Shown one piece after another: positions 48,441-58,012 of a stretch of DNA of 64,000 bases. Each line of letters opens with the position of its first letter. Within the stretch, counting starts at the first letter, position 1. The position numbers and the translations under genes are program-made. Below the pieces are notes generated by a model. The model did not search any database. It was not told where the DNA came from and saw nothing but the letters and a program-made list of their open reading frames with translations. The stretch is from Montifringilla adamsi (Eukaryota; Chordata; Aves; Passeriformes; Passeridae): positions 1,240,001 to 1,304,000 of the forward strand of contig JAGGNK010008670.1 of assembly GCA_017590115.1 (NCBI GenBank), written 5' to 3'.

Positions 48441-50800
48441 CAGCCGTGGGTGCTGCCTGCCTCGCCCAGGACACGCAGAAGCCAAAGGGGAGCTGCAAAG
48501 AGCTGCCGGAGGGAGGGGACGTGCTGGGGCTGCACACACCTGGGGGCCCTGCAGAGCAGGGGTGACCCCCGGTGACCCCACACAGCCAGGGCTGCAGCAC
48601 CAGGGTGCTGTGACCCTCCACACGGGGATCCCAGCCTGAGGGAGCTGCAGCTGCACTCCTGGAAGCATTATTCAAACTGTGCTCTGTTCCCCGGCTGAGC
48701 CGGAGGAAGGTGTCCGTGGAGCTCTGGCACTGTGTTGTATCAGCCCCAGCTCTGTGCCCTCGGTGCTTTCAGGCTGGCTGTAGCTGCTGAGAAAGCCAAA
48801 GTGCCCCTGGATCCTTTTGTGCATTTTTACCTCCCCGTTTTGGGGCCCTCTCCCGGAATTTTTCCCTGGGTGATTTTTCCCTGTGGAAAAGGAGCGGCGT
48901 GCCATAAACCCTTTGTTACGGAGGAAAACATTCCCAAAGCTCTTTCCCTGGTCAGAGAAAAGCTTCCCTTCCCTCTCTAGGAAAAGTTGAGGCTCTGGTG
49001 AGCACAAACCAGCCTTGCTGGAGGAGAGGCTGCCTGCGCAGCAGCAGCAGGAGCTGGTGTGGGCACAGCCTCGGGATGCACGCACGGATGATTCGGCAGA
49101 TTCCCGCAGATCCTGCAGGCAGCAGCGCCGGGCACTCACAGCCCCAAAAATCAGCCTCACACGGGGTTTGTGTGGCTCTTCCCCTTGTCAAAGCAGGCCC
49201 GGTGTTAGCACAGGGCTGAGGGAGGCGATGGGCATTGGTGGCTCTGCTGGTTCTGCCCTTGGGAATTCGGGCAGGAGGAGCAGGCAAAGCAGCACAAACA
49301 CATCCCAACCCCCAGGGTGTGCCAGCAGAGCAGGGAGACTCGGGGTGTCGAAAATTCTGAGGATTTCCTTCATTCACACCAACTTAATTGCCTAAAGAAC
49401 ACCTGGAGAGAAGGCTGAGTGCTGGTGTAAAGTGTGAGTAGTGACAGCTCCCGTGGCTGGGAACACTCACTGGATCCTCCGGGAAAACCAGGAGCAGTCG
49501 CTGCTTGAAAGCAGGGAAGTGAAATTTAAAAATGAGCACAACTTTTCCAGGTCCCTGCAGAACTTTGCTGCCCACCTCAGAACCACCAAAAGGATCCAGA
49601 TCTCCTGCTTTTATCCCTCAGACCCACGCAGGAGGTGAGCTTCGAGGTGCCCTTCCACCTGCTGGCACCTCACAGGGAGGGAAATCAGGCTCAGAAATAG
49701 CCAGGGACTGAGGAGTCAAGGGCAAACAAAACGGGAACAGCCACAAAATTGAACAAGTATCAATATTTACTGGGCAGGAAAGAGCACAGGCTGTACTGCT
49801 AGCACAACACATCATTTATTCCGTGGCTGCCCAGCCACAGCTCCCTCCAAGGGCTGGATCCCACACAGGCTTTTCCCAGGCTGCTCCTCTAAAGGCAGCT
49901 CTGGAAGGAAGCTGAGCTGTGAGAGCAGCACGGGACGCAGCAGGTTTGTGCCCAGGGCTCAGCACGTTTTCACACGCTCCGTTTCCTTCCCAGCGTTGTT
50001 GTGTGGAGCTGAGATCCAGGCAGGATCCTTGGGGCTGGAGCTCCCTGTCGGAGCTCCGGCTGCTCCCTGCCCCGCTCTCCTCGCTCATGCTGCTGCAGAG
50101 AGACAAGAAAATGTGGGAACTGCTCCTTCAGCCCGCAGAACCCACGTCAGATCCTGCTGGGAGCCCCCCACGGGCTCTGCCAGGGCAGGAGCAGGTGTTT
50201 GCTCCTTCCTGCAGGATTTCTGGGTCCCCTCTCCAGCCCCCTGCTCCGGCCAGCACGCCTCCCTGTCACTCCCACACGAAAGTTTTATCTGCAGGAAGCA
50301 CAGATTGTGAGAGCTGGCTGGTTCGTGAAATATCCATAATTAAATTTGGGGAAATCTACGGGGGTTTATAGAGGTTCAGACACTCTAAGAAATAAAATAG
50401 AAACAGAAGAGTCCTGGCCAACTTCTGTTTGCCTGTAGACTTATTAGGGATTGCAGTCCAAGGAAACCAGGAATGTGAGTATTCCTGTCCAAAAACATCC
50501 CGTTAAGGCTATTTTATTTTAATCACAGCTGTGCTAAAAACCACACAGTTCTCTCACACCATCCAATCACCTTCCCTGATAGGATGAAAGCCCATTTTTC
50601 TTGACTTTTTATTACAACCATCTTGAAGACAGACATGCCAAGAGCTGGGGGAAGGTTTGAGATTCCCACTATGTTTGTGTTACACCCCCAAAAACCTGCA
50701 CAAGGCTGTTGGGCAGCTCTACCTCAACCTGTGGTGCTTTAAGCAGAGCAGGTAGGACCTGGCAGGTTTATTTGGAGGAGGGAGAGGGTGTCTGAGGCCG
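48441..50800. other. Intergenic, unique sequence
   Basis: GC-moderate sequence with many short chance frames on both strands. None has a recognised domain or convincing splice structure. 50,380-50,700 turns AT-rich. Confidence 0.4.
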
Positions 50801-50970
50801 GGGCTGAGCCTGCCATGCTCTCATGCACATATTAATGAACTGCTCTATTCGGGATCAATCGACAGCACCGCTACTTTTATTGACTTTATAATTAGCAGTA
50901 TTTTACTTTTGCTGGAATAAAGCCGTTTTACCTAATGTAAAATCTATCATTTCCAGCCCGTTATTAGCAT
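50801..50970. promoter_or_regulatory. Candidate conserved non-coding element downstream of SHOX2
   Basis: Unique AT-rich block with TTTATAATTAGCAG, GTTATTAGCAT, ATATTAATGAAC and ATCAATCGACAG words, and with isolated CpGs. It lies just beyond the putative SHOX2 3' UTR. TTTATT at 50,876-50,881 would be AATAAA in the SHOX2 sense, so it could also be a distal poly(A) site. Confidence 0.35.
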
Positions 50971-51094
50971 AGGAATGGCTGGGGCCTCTTCGGGAGGGCT
51001 CTGGCTGTCCCTGTCCTTATCCCGGTCCTTCTCCCTGCCCATCCCGCGGCGACACCTCGGGCTCTCCCGTCGCTGCTCGCGGTGCCGCAGCCTG

Positions 51095-51185
51095 CCCGAG
51101 GGACCCTTCCCAGCCCTTCCCAACCTTTCCCGACCCTTCCCAACATTCCCCAGCCCTTCCCGACCCTTCCCAGCCCTTCCCCGCC
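51095..51185. repeat. 10/11-bp CCCTTCCCAG-like tandem repeat
   Basis: About eight copies of a CCCTTCCC(A/G)(A/G)(C) decamer/undecamer in a GC-rich, CpG-rich patch (50,980-51,470). Confidence 0.85.
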
Positions 51186-51513
51186 GGGGGCTCGGGGGCT
51201 GCGCATCCCCCGCCAGCCCCGTCCATCGCCGGCCCCGGAGCGGCTCCTCCTGCCGGGATTTCCCGGAGCTTCCCAGCGCCCCGGGGGGAGCGAGGGGAGA
51301 ATCCAGACCTGGGGGGAGCGCCCGGCCCGGAGCCTCCGGGAGCGGCCGGCCGGGAGCGCTCGGGGGGAGCGGGCGGGTGCGGGTTGTGCCGGGATGGGTG
51401 CGGGCTTTACCCGGGCTCGGTTCGGGCTTTACCCGGGCTCCCTTTTGCCCTCAGGACAGGAGAGACCCGGCAAAGGGAGGCAAACTCCGCTCTCCTGGCG
51501 CTTTCCGCTCCCT

Positions 51514-51519
51514 TTTATT
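51514..51519 (-). promoter_or_regulatory. SHOX2: Candidate poly(A) signal of SHOX2 (AATAAA)
   Basis: TTTATT on the plus strand is AATAAA in SHOX2 orientation, about 680 bases past the stop codon. I see no nearer AATAAA or ATTAAA. Which signal is used cannot be told from sequence. Confidence 0.35.
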
Positions 51520-51849
51520 TCAGAGGTGGGACAGCAAACGACCAACAAAGATTTGAGAGTGGAAAAGGTAGTGCTTGATCTGCCTCTCTGTGCCTGCTTC
51601 CCTCCAAGATTAAAGGAGAAAGAACCCAGCCACGTTTGTTTGTTTGCTTTTGTGGTTGTCTCGGCTTTTTTTTTTTTTTTCTACTAAAGATGAGGGTGAA
51701 GTGCAAGTGAATCAAAGGACTCCATCAATGAAATACAAATACATGCAACCCGGAATGCTGCTGGAGGAAGTATCCCGGACAGTCTTCCATTAGAAATTCG
51801 CAGAGAAATCATTGTCTTTTTTTTTTTTTTCCTATTTTTTTTGGCGTTG

Positions 51850-51851
<2 letters not shown>

Positions 51852-51906
<55 letters not shown>
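51852..51906. repeat. T55 homopolymer (A55 in SHOX2 sense)
   Basis: 55 uninterrupted T on the plus strand, about 290 bases downstream of the SHOX2 stop codon. It is the longest homopolymer in the window. Confidence 0.97.
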
Positions 51907-51907
<1 letters not shown>

Positions 51908-52195
51908 TCGCTATTCCAGACGTGGTTGTTAAACTCAAGTACCTGATGCAACGTGAAAGGAGGCCCGCCTCTCTTATCAAATTTCTTGTATTAAAGTGAA
52001 CTTCGCAGAAAAAGGTCAGTTTCAAAACCTGTGAACTTCCCAGCTGCGCGTCCTCTAATTCCTTAAATAAGTATATATCTCCGTTTCTCCTCTCCCTCAT
52101 TTCTTTCCTTTCTCCTTTTTTTTTTTAACACTTTTTTCCCCCTTTTCGAAAAAAAAAAAAAAAATTTAAAATAAAATAAAGCAGCAGCAGCGCGG

Positions 52196-52447
52196 TCACA
52201 GCCCCAGGGCGGCGGCGTGTTTCTTGGCCTTCAGGCGGAGGTCGGCGATGCTGGAATTCTTGCTGGTGGTCTTGGCGGCGGCGGCGGCGGCCACCACGGA
52301 GGCGGCGGAGGCGGACTCGGCCAGGGTGGCCAGCGGGAGCCCGAAGGGGGGCGCGGGGAACATCATGTAGGGGGCGTGGGCCAGGTGCGGGTGCAGGTGA
52401 TGGTGCGCGTGGGCCACGGCGCTGTCCAGCTGCAGCTGCGCCTGCAC
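52196..52447 (-). CDS. SHOX2: SHOX2 last coding exon
   Basis: 83 codons plus TGA, from [15 protein letters not shown] to AALGL. It holds the His/Ala-rich region, the '[20 protein letters not shown]' block and the OAR motif near the C-terminus. The 3' splice site is tccccgcag on the minus strand. Compared with the mammalian protein as I recall it, one Ala is missing (HLAHAPY rather than HLAAHAPY), and LAESAS reads as in SHOX rather than LAADSAS. Confidence 0.95.
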   Translation of the reverse strand: MQAQLQLDSAVAHAHHHLHPHLAHAPYMMFPAPPFGLPLATLAESASAASVVAAAAAAKTTSKNSSIADLRLKAKKHAAALGL

Positions 52448-53159
52448 CTGCGGGGACAAGCGGAGGGGTGTCACCCGCGGGGGGGGGGCCGCGCGTGGCC
52501 TCGCCACCCTCCCGAGCGCACTTGCCTGCTGGAAGGGCATCCTCAGCGCGCCCACGTTCACGTAGGGAGCCACCCGGCAGGCCTCGAACTGCGTGGCGGC
52601 CCCGATCAGCACCCCTGCGCGGGGGAGCGGAGCGGTCAGCAGCGCCGGGGGTCGCGGCCGGAGCCCCCCGCGCGTGCCCGAGGCGCGCCCCCGGCCCGCT
52701 ACCTTTGTGCAGCTGGTTCTCCTGCTTGCGGCACTTGGCCCGGCGGTTCTGGAACCAAACCTGCGGGGACAAAAACGGAGTGACGCTCCTTGGAAGCCGG
52801 CCGGGGGAAGAGCAGCGGTAGCGATCATAACGATAAGGGTGATGGAAAATGCCCCAAAGCCCCGCAGACAAAGAGCGGCGGCTGCGCTCCGCTCCCCCCG
52901 CCCGGGCAGCCCCCGCTCCCCAGCTCCGAGGGGCGGCAGGAAAAGGGTCCGAACGGCCCGAAAATGGCCAAGGGCAGCCCGAGGGAAATGATCGCCCCAG
53001 CCCCGGGCTCCTCTCTCCGCACCAGGCTCCCAAAAGGCTGGAATCGCCCTGGATACCCACTACGAACGGGCGGTAATGGACCGAGGAGCTCGCGCTCATT
53101 AATAAATAAATTAATTAGCTCTATCTTACAGAAAAACTCAACAACAAAAGGGGTTTTTT

Positions 53160-53192
<33 letters not shown>

Positions 53193-54033
53193 TGGGGGCT
53201 GGAGGAGAATTGCAGTCCTAAAAGCTTCGCTACAAAGAAGTTTCGAATTTCCCTGTTCACTGGAGTGTAGCACAGAAGCGGAATAATTATCTCATTATCA
53301 TAATAATCTAATTTGCTTGCACCGAAGAGGCTGCCCCGTTAGACAAGAAAGTACTTTTAATATTGGAAATGGAATCGTTAAAATAAATTCCCAGCCTGAA
53401 GTTCTGCTGGCTTTGGGAAAGGAGGGAGGGAGAGGGGGAGAGCTGGTCTTAAAACATCCCCGTTTTAACCCAGGGCTCTGCAGCTCATCCCAGCAGCCAC
53501 AGCGGCCAAGGAATCCTTTCCCCGCGCCAGAAAAAAAAAAAAAAATTAAAAAAAAAAAAGAGAGAAAAATTTCTTTTTTTTTTAGGTCTTACTTTAAAAA
53601 ACAAATATAAACGGGAATTCCTCCCGCCCTGTCATTTTCTCCAGCCAAGGAAAACCTGCCCAAAAGCCACGTTCGCCCTCAGCCTCCCGTGGAAACAAGC
53701 GCGCCTTTCGTCATTTACAAATTAGAGCAGATACGAGGCAAAATATTCTTGAAAAGCGGTTTTTTTTTTCCGGGAGGATTTCTAGGGAATGGGTTTAATC
53801 TATGTAAATCTCCAAAAGTTATTATGCACCCTGCGATTTGGCATCATGGGAGCGCGGATTATGCGCCGCCGCCGCCTCCTTTGTCGAGCACCTCCCTGCT
53901 CCATTTTCCACAGCCAACAACTTTTTGCCTTGGTTTTGTTAGGGTTTGGTGAACAGAAATAAAAAATAAATTTAAAAACCACGAACAAACACAATTAAAA
54001 ACCAACCAACCAAAAACCAACGGAGCAGCCACG

Positions 54034-54073
<40 letters not shown>

Positions 54074-56340
54074 GGGGAAGAGGGAGAAGAGGGGAGAAAT
54101 GAAGACTTTTATTTTTTTATTTAAATTTTTTTTTTTTTTTGGTTCAGGCTCTGACAAAAGCTGCTCATTTTGACTTTTTCGGTCCCTCGTGCCGGCTCTG
54201 CCTCTGTCCTCACAACCCTACACGATGCAGGGAAACCCCCCAAGGACCGAGCGCATACTTGGGTGCAGATGGTGCCTGCGAGCACAAAGATCGAGGGGGA
54301 GTATCTGTTACAGCGATACTTTCCACCAGCTGCAGATGTTCGGGGCCTAAAACTTCTCCATGTGTTCCAGCAAATAATGATCATCATTTTCTCTTCTTTT
54401 ATTTTCAGAACGGAAATACACCGGAGCAGCTACATTTGTTCTCATTTGAGGGATCCCCTTCCTCCCCGCTCCTCAGCTCATCCCGACCAAACTCGCAGGA
54501 AGCAGCCCAGGGACCCGTTTGGAAAAACTTTGGGAGGGTGCAAAGCGCAGGGTGAACCCAGAGAAGCCGCGGCTTCCCGGGAGGACAGAAAGCTCAAAAT
54601 ACCTCGGGTTAATCCCGGACTTTCCGTATTTCATAAACCCGAACAAAGCACCTCGCTCAATTTTCGTGCCGTTTCAACATTTAAGAACTACGAGGCGAAA
54701 CGGGCTGAAAATACACCTATCATTGTTTCCCTTGGCGGTGTCTAATTCAGTTTATGGTCGCGACATCCATGACGGGAATCGTGTCCACGGATGAGCCGGG
54801 AGCGGCTGCCGAGGCAGGGATGGAACAACGGCGGAGCTGGGATAAACCGCGGCAGAACGAAGGGACGGGGACACAAATCCCGGGCAGGCAAAACCCTGCG
54901 AGGCCGCTGGCAGATTTGCCGGAGGAAGTTGGGAGCCGGGGAGCTGCGGAGCTGCCTCCTCTCCCTGACACAAGGATGGGGCTCGTCCCCATCATCTCCC
55001 CGGCTCTTCCCGAGCTGCCCCTTCCCCGAGCACCCGCACCCACGCGGCCCCGGCTACCTGCACCCTGGCCTCGGAGAGCCCCAGCCGCTGGCTCAGCTCC
55101 TCCCGCATGAACGCGTCCGGGTAGTGGGTCTCGTCGAAAAGCCTTTCCAGCTCGTTCAGCTGCTCCAGGGTGAAATTCGTCCGGCTCCTCCTCTGCTTGA
55201 TTTTTGTCTGCCCTTCGTCTTCCATCGCTTTCGCATCCTCCTTGCGTTCCTTCAGCTCTGGGGACACTGGGCACGACACAGCAGTCAGAGCGGCGGGGCC
55301 GGGGGCACCGGGGCTCGCCCGGCTCCCGCCGCTCCCGGCGGCCGGGGGAATGCGGGCGGGAGCCCCCCGGGGCCGGGGCAGCCGGGAGCGGGGCCTGTGC
55401 GCCCGGGCCGCGCTAGGCCGCCTCGGCCGCTGCCGTTCCGGGCTCCGCCGCTGGCTCCGGTAACCGCTGCCGGGGGAAACGGGGTCCGCACCGAGCCCTC
55501 CCCTCCGGCCCCGCCGCGCCCCCGGGGGATGCGCAGCAACAGGTCCCCGGAGCCTCCGCCGGCCGCCGCGGCCCCTCCGCGCCCCGCGCCCCCCGGGATC
55601 CGTTTCTGCTCGGTCAATTTGCGGCCGGGGACGCGCCCCGACCCCCCGGGGCCGCCCGGCCGGCACGGCCCGGTCCCGCCGCGGCTCCCCGCCGCACCGA
55701 TCGCTCATTGCGGGCATCCCATCAGGGATGCTCCGGGCGCTCCGCCGGTCCGAACAAAAGGGCGGCAGCGACCCGCAGGTCCCCGCAGCCACGGGCACGG
55801 GCCCGGCCGCTTCCCGCAGCGCCCGAGAGCGGCGGGCGGCCCCGGTGCCGGCCCCGCGGTACCGCGCGTAACACCCGCGGGCGGATCTGCTGGAAGCCGC
55901 GGGGCTGAGCGTGGGCAGCACAGCCCGGCCCCACGCGAGTCCGCGGAGCCGCGGGAGAACGAACGGGCCCGCGGGGCCGGGCTTTCGTTGGCGGCGCGGC
56001 TTCCCGTGGGATGCCGAACGGGAACAAGATCGCGTTCTGAGCAAGTTAAATCCGGGTTTAAATATTTTAATCTAAAAACTTCGAGGCCGGCCGCCGATCT
56101 CCCGCGGCCGGGAGAGCCCGGGCAGCCGCCCATCACCGCAGCCTCCCCGCCAGCCCCCAGCCACCCGCGACCGCGGGCCGCCCCGCGCCTACCGACCCCG
56201 GGGAAAGGGGAGGAAGGGGAGAGGGGACGGGAGAAGGGGGAGCCCGCGGTGCCGCCGTTACCGTCGCTGAGCTTGGGGGTGGCCGCCTCGGCCGCTCTCT
56301 CGGCGGCGGCGTGCAAAGCCGGCCCCTTGTTCCCGGCGAA
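52196..56340 (-). CDS. SHOX2: SHOX2, short stature homeobox 2 (5' end missing)
   Basis: A paired-like homeobox transcription factor. In vertebrates it acts in the nucleus to pattern proximal limb, sinoatrial node, palate and some neurons. Coding blocks on the minus strand are 56340-56262 (partial exon 1), 55266-55058, 52760-52703, 52614-52526 and 52447-52196 (stop TGA). They give 228 visible residues. The exons show an acidic lead-in ([14 protein letters not shown]), a complete 60-residue homeodomain with W48, F49, Q50 and N51 ([12 protein letters not shown]), the '[18 protein letters not shown]' block, an Ala/His-rich tail, and a C-terminal OAR motif ([17 protein letters not shown]). '[14 protein letters not shown]' and '[16 protein letters not shown]' favour SHOX2 over its paralogue SHOX, as does the neighbour RSRC1. 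The usual protein is about 319-331 residues, so roughly 90-95 N-terminal residues are absent; an in-frame TAA lies at 56341-56343. All junctions are GT-AG except the last intron, which is GC-AG. Confidence 0.96.
52448..52525 (-). other. SHOX2: SHOX2 last intron, 78 bp, GC-AG
   Basis: Donor CAG|gcaagt and acceptor ccccgcag|GTG. The length is a multiple of three and the intron has no stop in frame, so retention would insert 26 residues. A 10-base C run (minus strand) lies in it. The mammalian alternative 12-residue insert maps to this same junction. Confidence 0.85.
52526..52614 (-). CDS. SHOX2: SHOX2 fourth coding exon, 89 nt
   Basis: Completes the split Gly codon, then encodes [20 protein letters not shown] to RMPFQQ. 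The acceptor is ccccgcgcag and the downstream donor is the GC type described for the last intron. The size equals the paralogous SHOX exon. Confidence 0.95.
52703..52760 (-). CDS. SHOX2: SHOX2 third coding exon, 58 nt, homeodomain helix 3
   Basis: Encodes [19 protein letters not shown] plus the first base of a Gly codon. This is the DNA-recognition helix with Q50/N51. The 3' splice site is ttgtccccgcag and the donor is AAAG|gtagcg. The intron to the next exon is only 88 bp (52615-52702). Confidence 0.97.
52761..55057 (-). other. SHOX2: SHOX2 intron 2 (2,297 bp)
   Basis: Bounded by donor gtagccgg and acceptor ccccgcag. It contains a T run at 53162-53191, an A32-G12 run at 54034-54077 and a T15 run at 54126-54140. 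Between them lie unique AT-rich stretches such as 53,270-53,320 (TTATCATAATAATCTAATTTGC). No further exon is recognised. Confidence 0.85.
55058..55266 (-). CDS. SHOX2: SHOX2 second coding exon, 209 nt, homeodomain N-terminal part
   Basis: After the second and third bases of a split Val codon it encodes 69 residues. These are [20 protein letters not shown], then the homeodomain arm and helices 1-2 ([20 protein letters not shown] onward), ending EARVQ. The acceptor is tgcccag|TG and the donor is GTGCAG|gtagcc. The 209-nt size and both phases match the SHOX family. Confidence 0.97.
55267..56261 (-). other. SHOX2: SHOX2 intron 1 (995 bp), CpG-rich
   Basis: Donor GACG|gtaacgg, acceptor tcgtgcccag. 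Very high GC and CpG density throughout, which makes long chance open frames on both strands (including one of over 500 codons on the plus strand). No conserved protein appears in them. Confidence 0.8.
56262..56340 (-). CDS. SHOX2: SHOX2 exon 1, 3' part only
   Basis: 26 codons ending [16 protein letters not shown] plus the first base of a Val codon, then donor gtaacgg in the phase needed by the next exon. The segment resembles the end of mammalian exon 1 (AAERSREPGSPRLTE, recalled). Upstream in the same frame is TAA at 56341-56343. No conserved SHOX2 start block (MEELTAFVSKSFDQ) is found anywhere upstream in the window, so the exon is broken, lost from the assembly, or divided in a way I cannot see. 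Confidence 0.7.
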
Positions 56341-56465
56341 TTACCTCCCCTCGGAGCTCTGAATGGACCCCTTCCTTCCTCCCTTCCTTCCTCCCGTCCT
56401 CGCCGCTCGCCCGCCCGCCGCGGGGCACTGCGGCCACGGCACCGCCCGCCCGCCGCGCGCTGCGC

Positions 56466-56484
56466 CCTAATTAATTTAATTAGG
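56466..56484. promoter_or_regulatory. Palindromic homeodomain dimer site TAAT-TTA-ATTA
   Basis: The 19-base near-palindrome CCTAATTAATTTAATTAGG sits in sequence of very high GC content, about 200 bases upstream of the visible SHOX2 exon 1. TAATTTAATTA (56472-56482) is a perfect P3-type TAAT-N3-ATTA site, the kind bound by dimers of paired-like homeodomains. Autoregulation by SHOX2 or a related factor is inference. Confidence 0.5.
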
Positions 56485-57213
56485 CGCGGGACCGTGCGCG
56501 AGGTCCCGGGCGAGCGCGGCGCGGAGAGGGGCCGGGGCGGCGGGGGAGTGGCCACCGGGACGCGCGGGGGGGCGGCGGGGCCGCGCAGGCTCCGCGCACC
56601 GCCCCGCGTGGGTCGGGTCAGCCCCGGGCACGGCCGAGCCCAGCGGCCCCGGCGAGCCGCAAAAGTTCCTCCGTGGGCGCCCCGAAAAACCGAGGGGACA
56701 AATGACAGCGAGGGACGCGGCGTCAGATGAGAGGCAAACACGCCGATACCGCTGATATTGGTTTCCCTTTGTTTTTTTAAATCCCACCGCGGAGCGCTTT
56801 TGCCGAGGGAACGCGTCTCTTTCCCACCTTCGCTAAATTCTAATAAATTATTCAGAATTGTTTAACTCTTGCCTGCGTATCGATTTTTCATTGACCTTTG
56901 GGGCGAGGACTGCACATAACGGAGCGTTCATTTACCGGGCCGGGTTCGGTACCGGGGGTGGCGTCGGGGTTTATTCCGAGCCGGTCACACGCGACCCTGT
57001 CGCGACAGGCAGGGAGTCCCGGTGCCCGGGAGCGCGGGAGCCGCTCCCGCGGGGCGTTTTCGATCCCCGGGGCACCGGGCACCGCGGGACTCGGTGTGAC
57101 GGCGCCGCCGCGGCTGCCGGCCGGCCCGGTGACCCTCACCGGCCCCTCCGCCCCGACATTTCGTTTATCCCCACGCCGCTCCCGTGGCGGGGGAGCGCGC
57201 TCTCGGGAGCTCG

Positions 57214-57222
57214 CATAAAAGG
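57214..57222 (+). promoter_or_regulatory. TATA-like box (CATAAAAGG)
   Basis: A TATA-like word in CpG-rich sequence, plus orientation, upstream of the putative RSRC1 first exon, followed by 'aaccaaattgggtaag'. Use as a promoter is uncertain. Confidence 0.2.
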
Positions 57223-57829
57223 AACCAAATTGGGTAAGAAAATCGAATTAAGCGAAGCGATTCCGTCGTTCTGGTGCATTTCTGGTCGTTGCCCGGCGGA
57301 GGCTCCGCCTGGCCCGGTGGGTCCCGGCTCGGTCCGTGCCCACCCGCGCCCGGCGCGCTCCGTCCCGCGGCTTGGCCGCGGTGCCCACGCCGCGCGTGGA
57401 GCGCTGTCCCCCGCCCGCGGGGCGGCTCTCGGTGCCATAAACCCCCGACTCTCCTTTAACTCTCCGGGACGGAACGAAAACCGCTCCGTGCCGCTGTCCC
57501 CGCGCGGTCCCGTCACCCGCGGCGGGACAACGACCGGCCCGGACACGCCGTGCGCCCGTGGGTCGCCGCGTCTGTCGCCGTGTGGGGCACGGTGCGGACA
57601 GAGCTCCGTGCGCTCTTCGCCCCCCGTGGGCAGCGGGACCCCACCCCGGGACCACCCACGCGCCCCTCCTGCGCGTCACCCGCGGCGGGTCACGCCCGTG
57701 GGTCGCCGTGTCGGGCACGGTGCAGACAGCGCTCCCTGGGCTCTGCACCCCCGTGGGCAGCGGGACCCCGGCCCGACCCCGCCCGTCCCGCGTGGGCGCT
57801 CCCGGCGCGCCGCATCGATGGCTCGGCGC

Positions 57830-57930
57830 TCGCTATGGCCGCCTGGCCGCGTTCGGCGGTGGATTGGCGCTGCCTGCCCGCCGCCCCGGAAGGCGCTGGG
57901 CTCGAACCGGGGCCGCGGCGGCTCCGCCAG
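57830..57930 (+). other. RSRC1: Putative RSRC1 first (non-coding) exon and core promoter
   Basis: GC-rich segment with an inverted CCAAT box (ATTGG at 57863-57867) and a strong donor CGCCAG|gtacgcg at 57930/57931. The next acceptor, ttctgtgcag at 58879, opens the exon with the RSRC1 start codon, so a 5' UTR exon ending here would be joined to it across a 949-bp intron. The transcription start is not defined by sequence. Confidence 0.4.
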
Positions 57931-57939
57931 GTACGCGGG

Positions 57940-58012
57940 ACACGGGGGGATACAGGGGGACATAGCGGGACACAGGGACACGGGGGGACACAGGGACACG
58001 GGATACAGCCGC
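57940..58012. repeat. GGGACACGGGG-like short tandem repeat
   Basis: Six or seven degenerate copies of GGGACACAG/GGGGATACAG begin about ten bases after the putative first donor of RSRC1. Confidence 0.8.

Larger units (their letters stand above)
51514..52195 (-). other. SHOX2: Putative SHOX2 3' untranslated region
   Basis: Sequence between the SHOX2 stop codon and the first AATAAA on its strand. It is low in open frames and contains two A-rich tracts in the sense orientation (14 A at 51817-51830 and 55 A at 51852-51906). The extent is inferred from the signal only. Confidence 0.4.

Noticed and set aside
47603..48675. Several open frames of 150-265 codons near 47.6-48.7 kb
   Set aside because: They cross a CR1 tail and the 88-bp duplication. 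Opposite-strand frames are equally long, and no conserved motif is visible.
52217..52783. Plus-strand Gly/His-rich frame opposite SHOX2 last exons
   Set aside because: Shadow of the Ala/His-rich SHOX2 coding sequence on the other strand.
54791..56362. Plus-strand open frame of 523 codons overlapping SHOX2 exons 1-2
   Set aside because: It is a GC-rich shadow frame of the CpG island. Pro/Arg/Gly-rich composition with no known domain. The minus strand carries the clear SHOX2 exons with correct splice phases.
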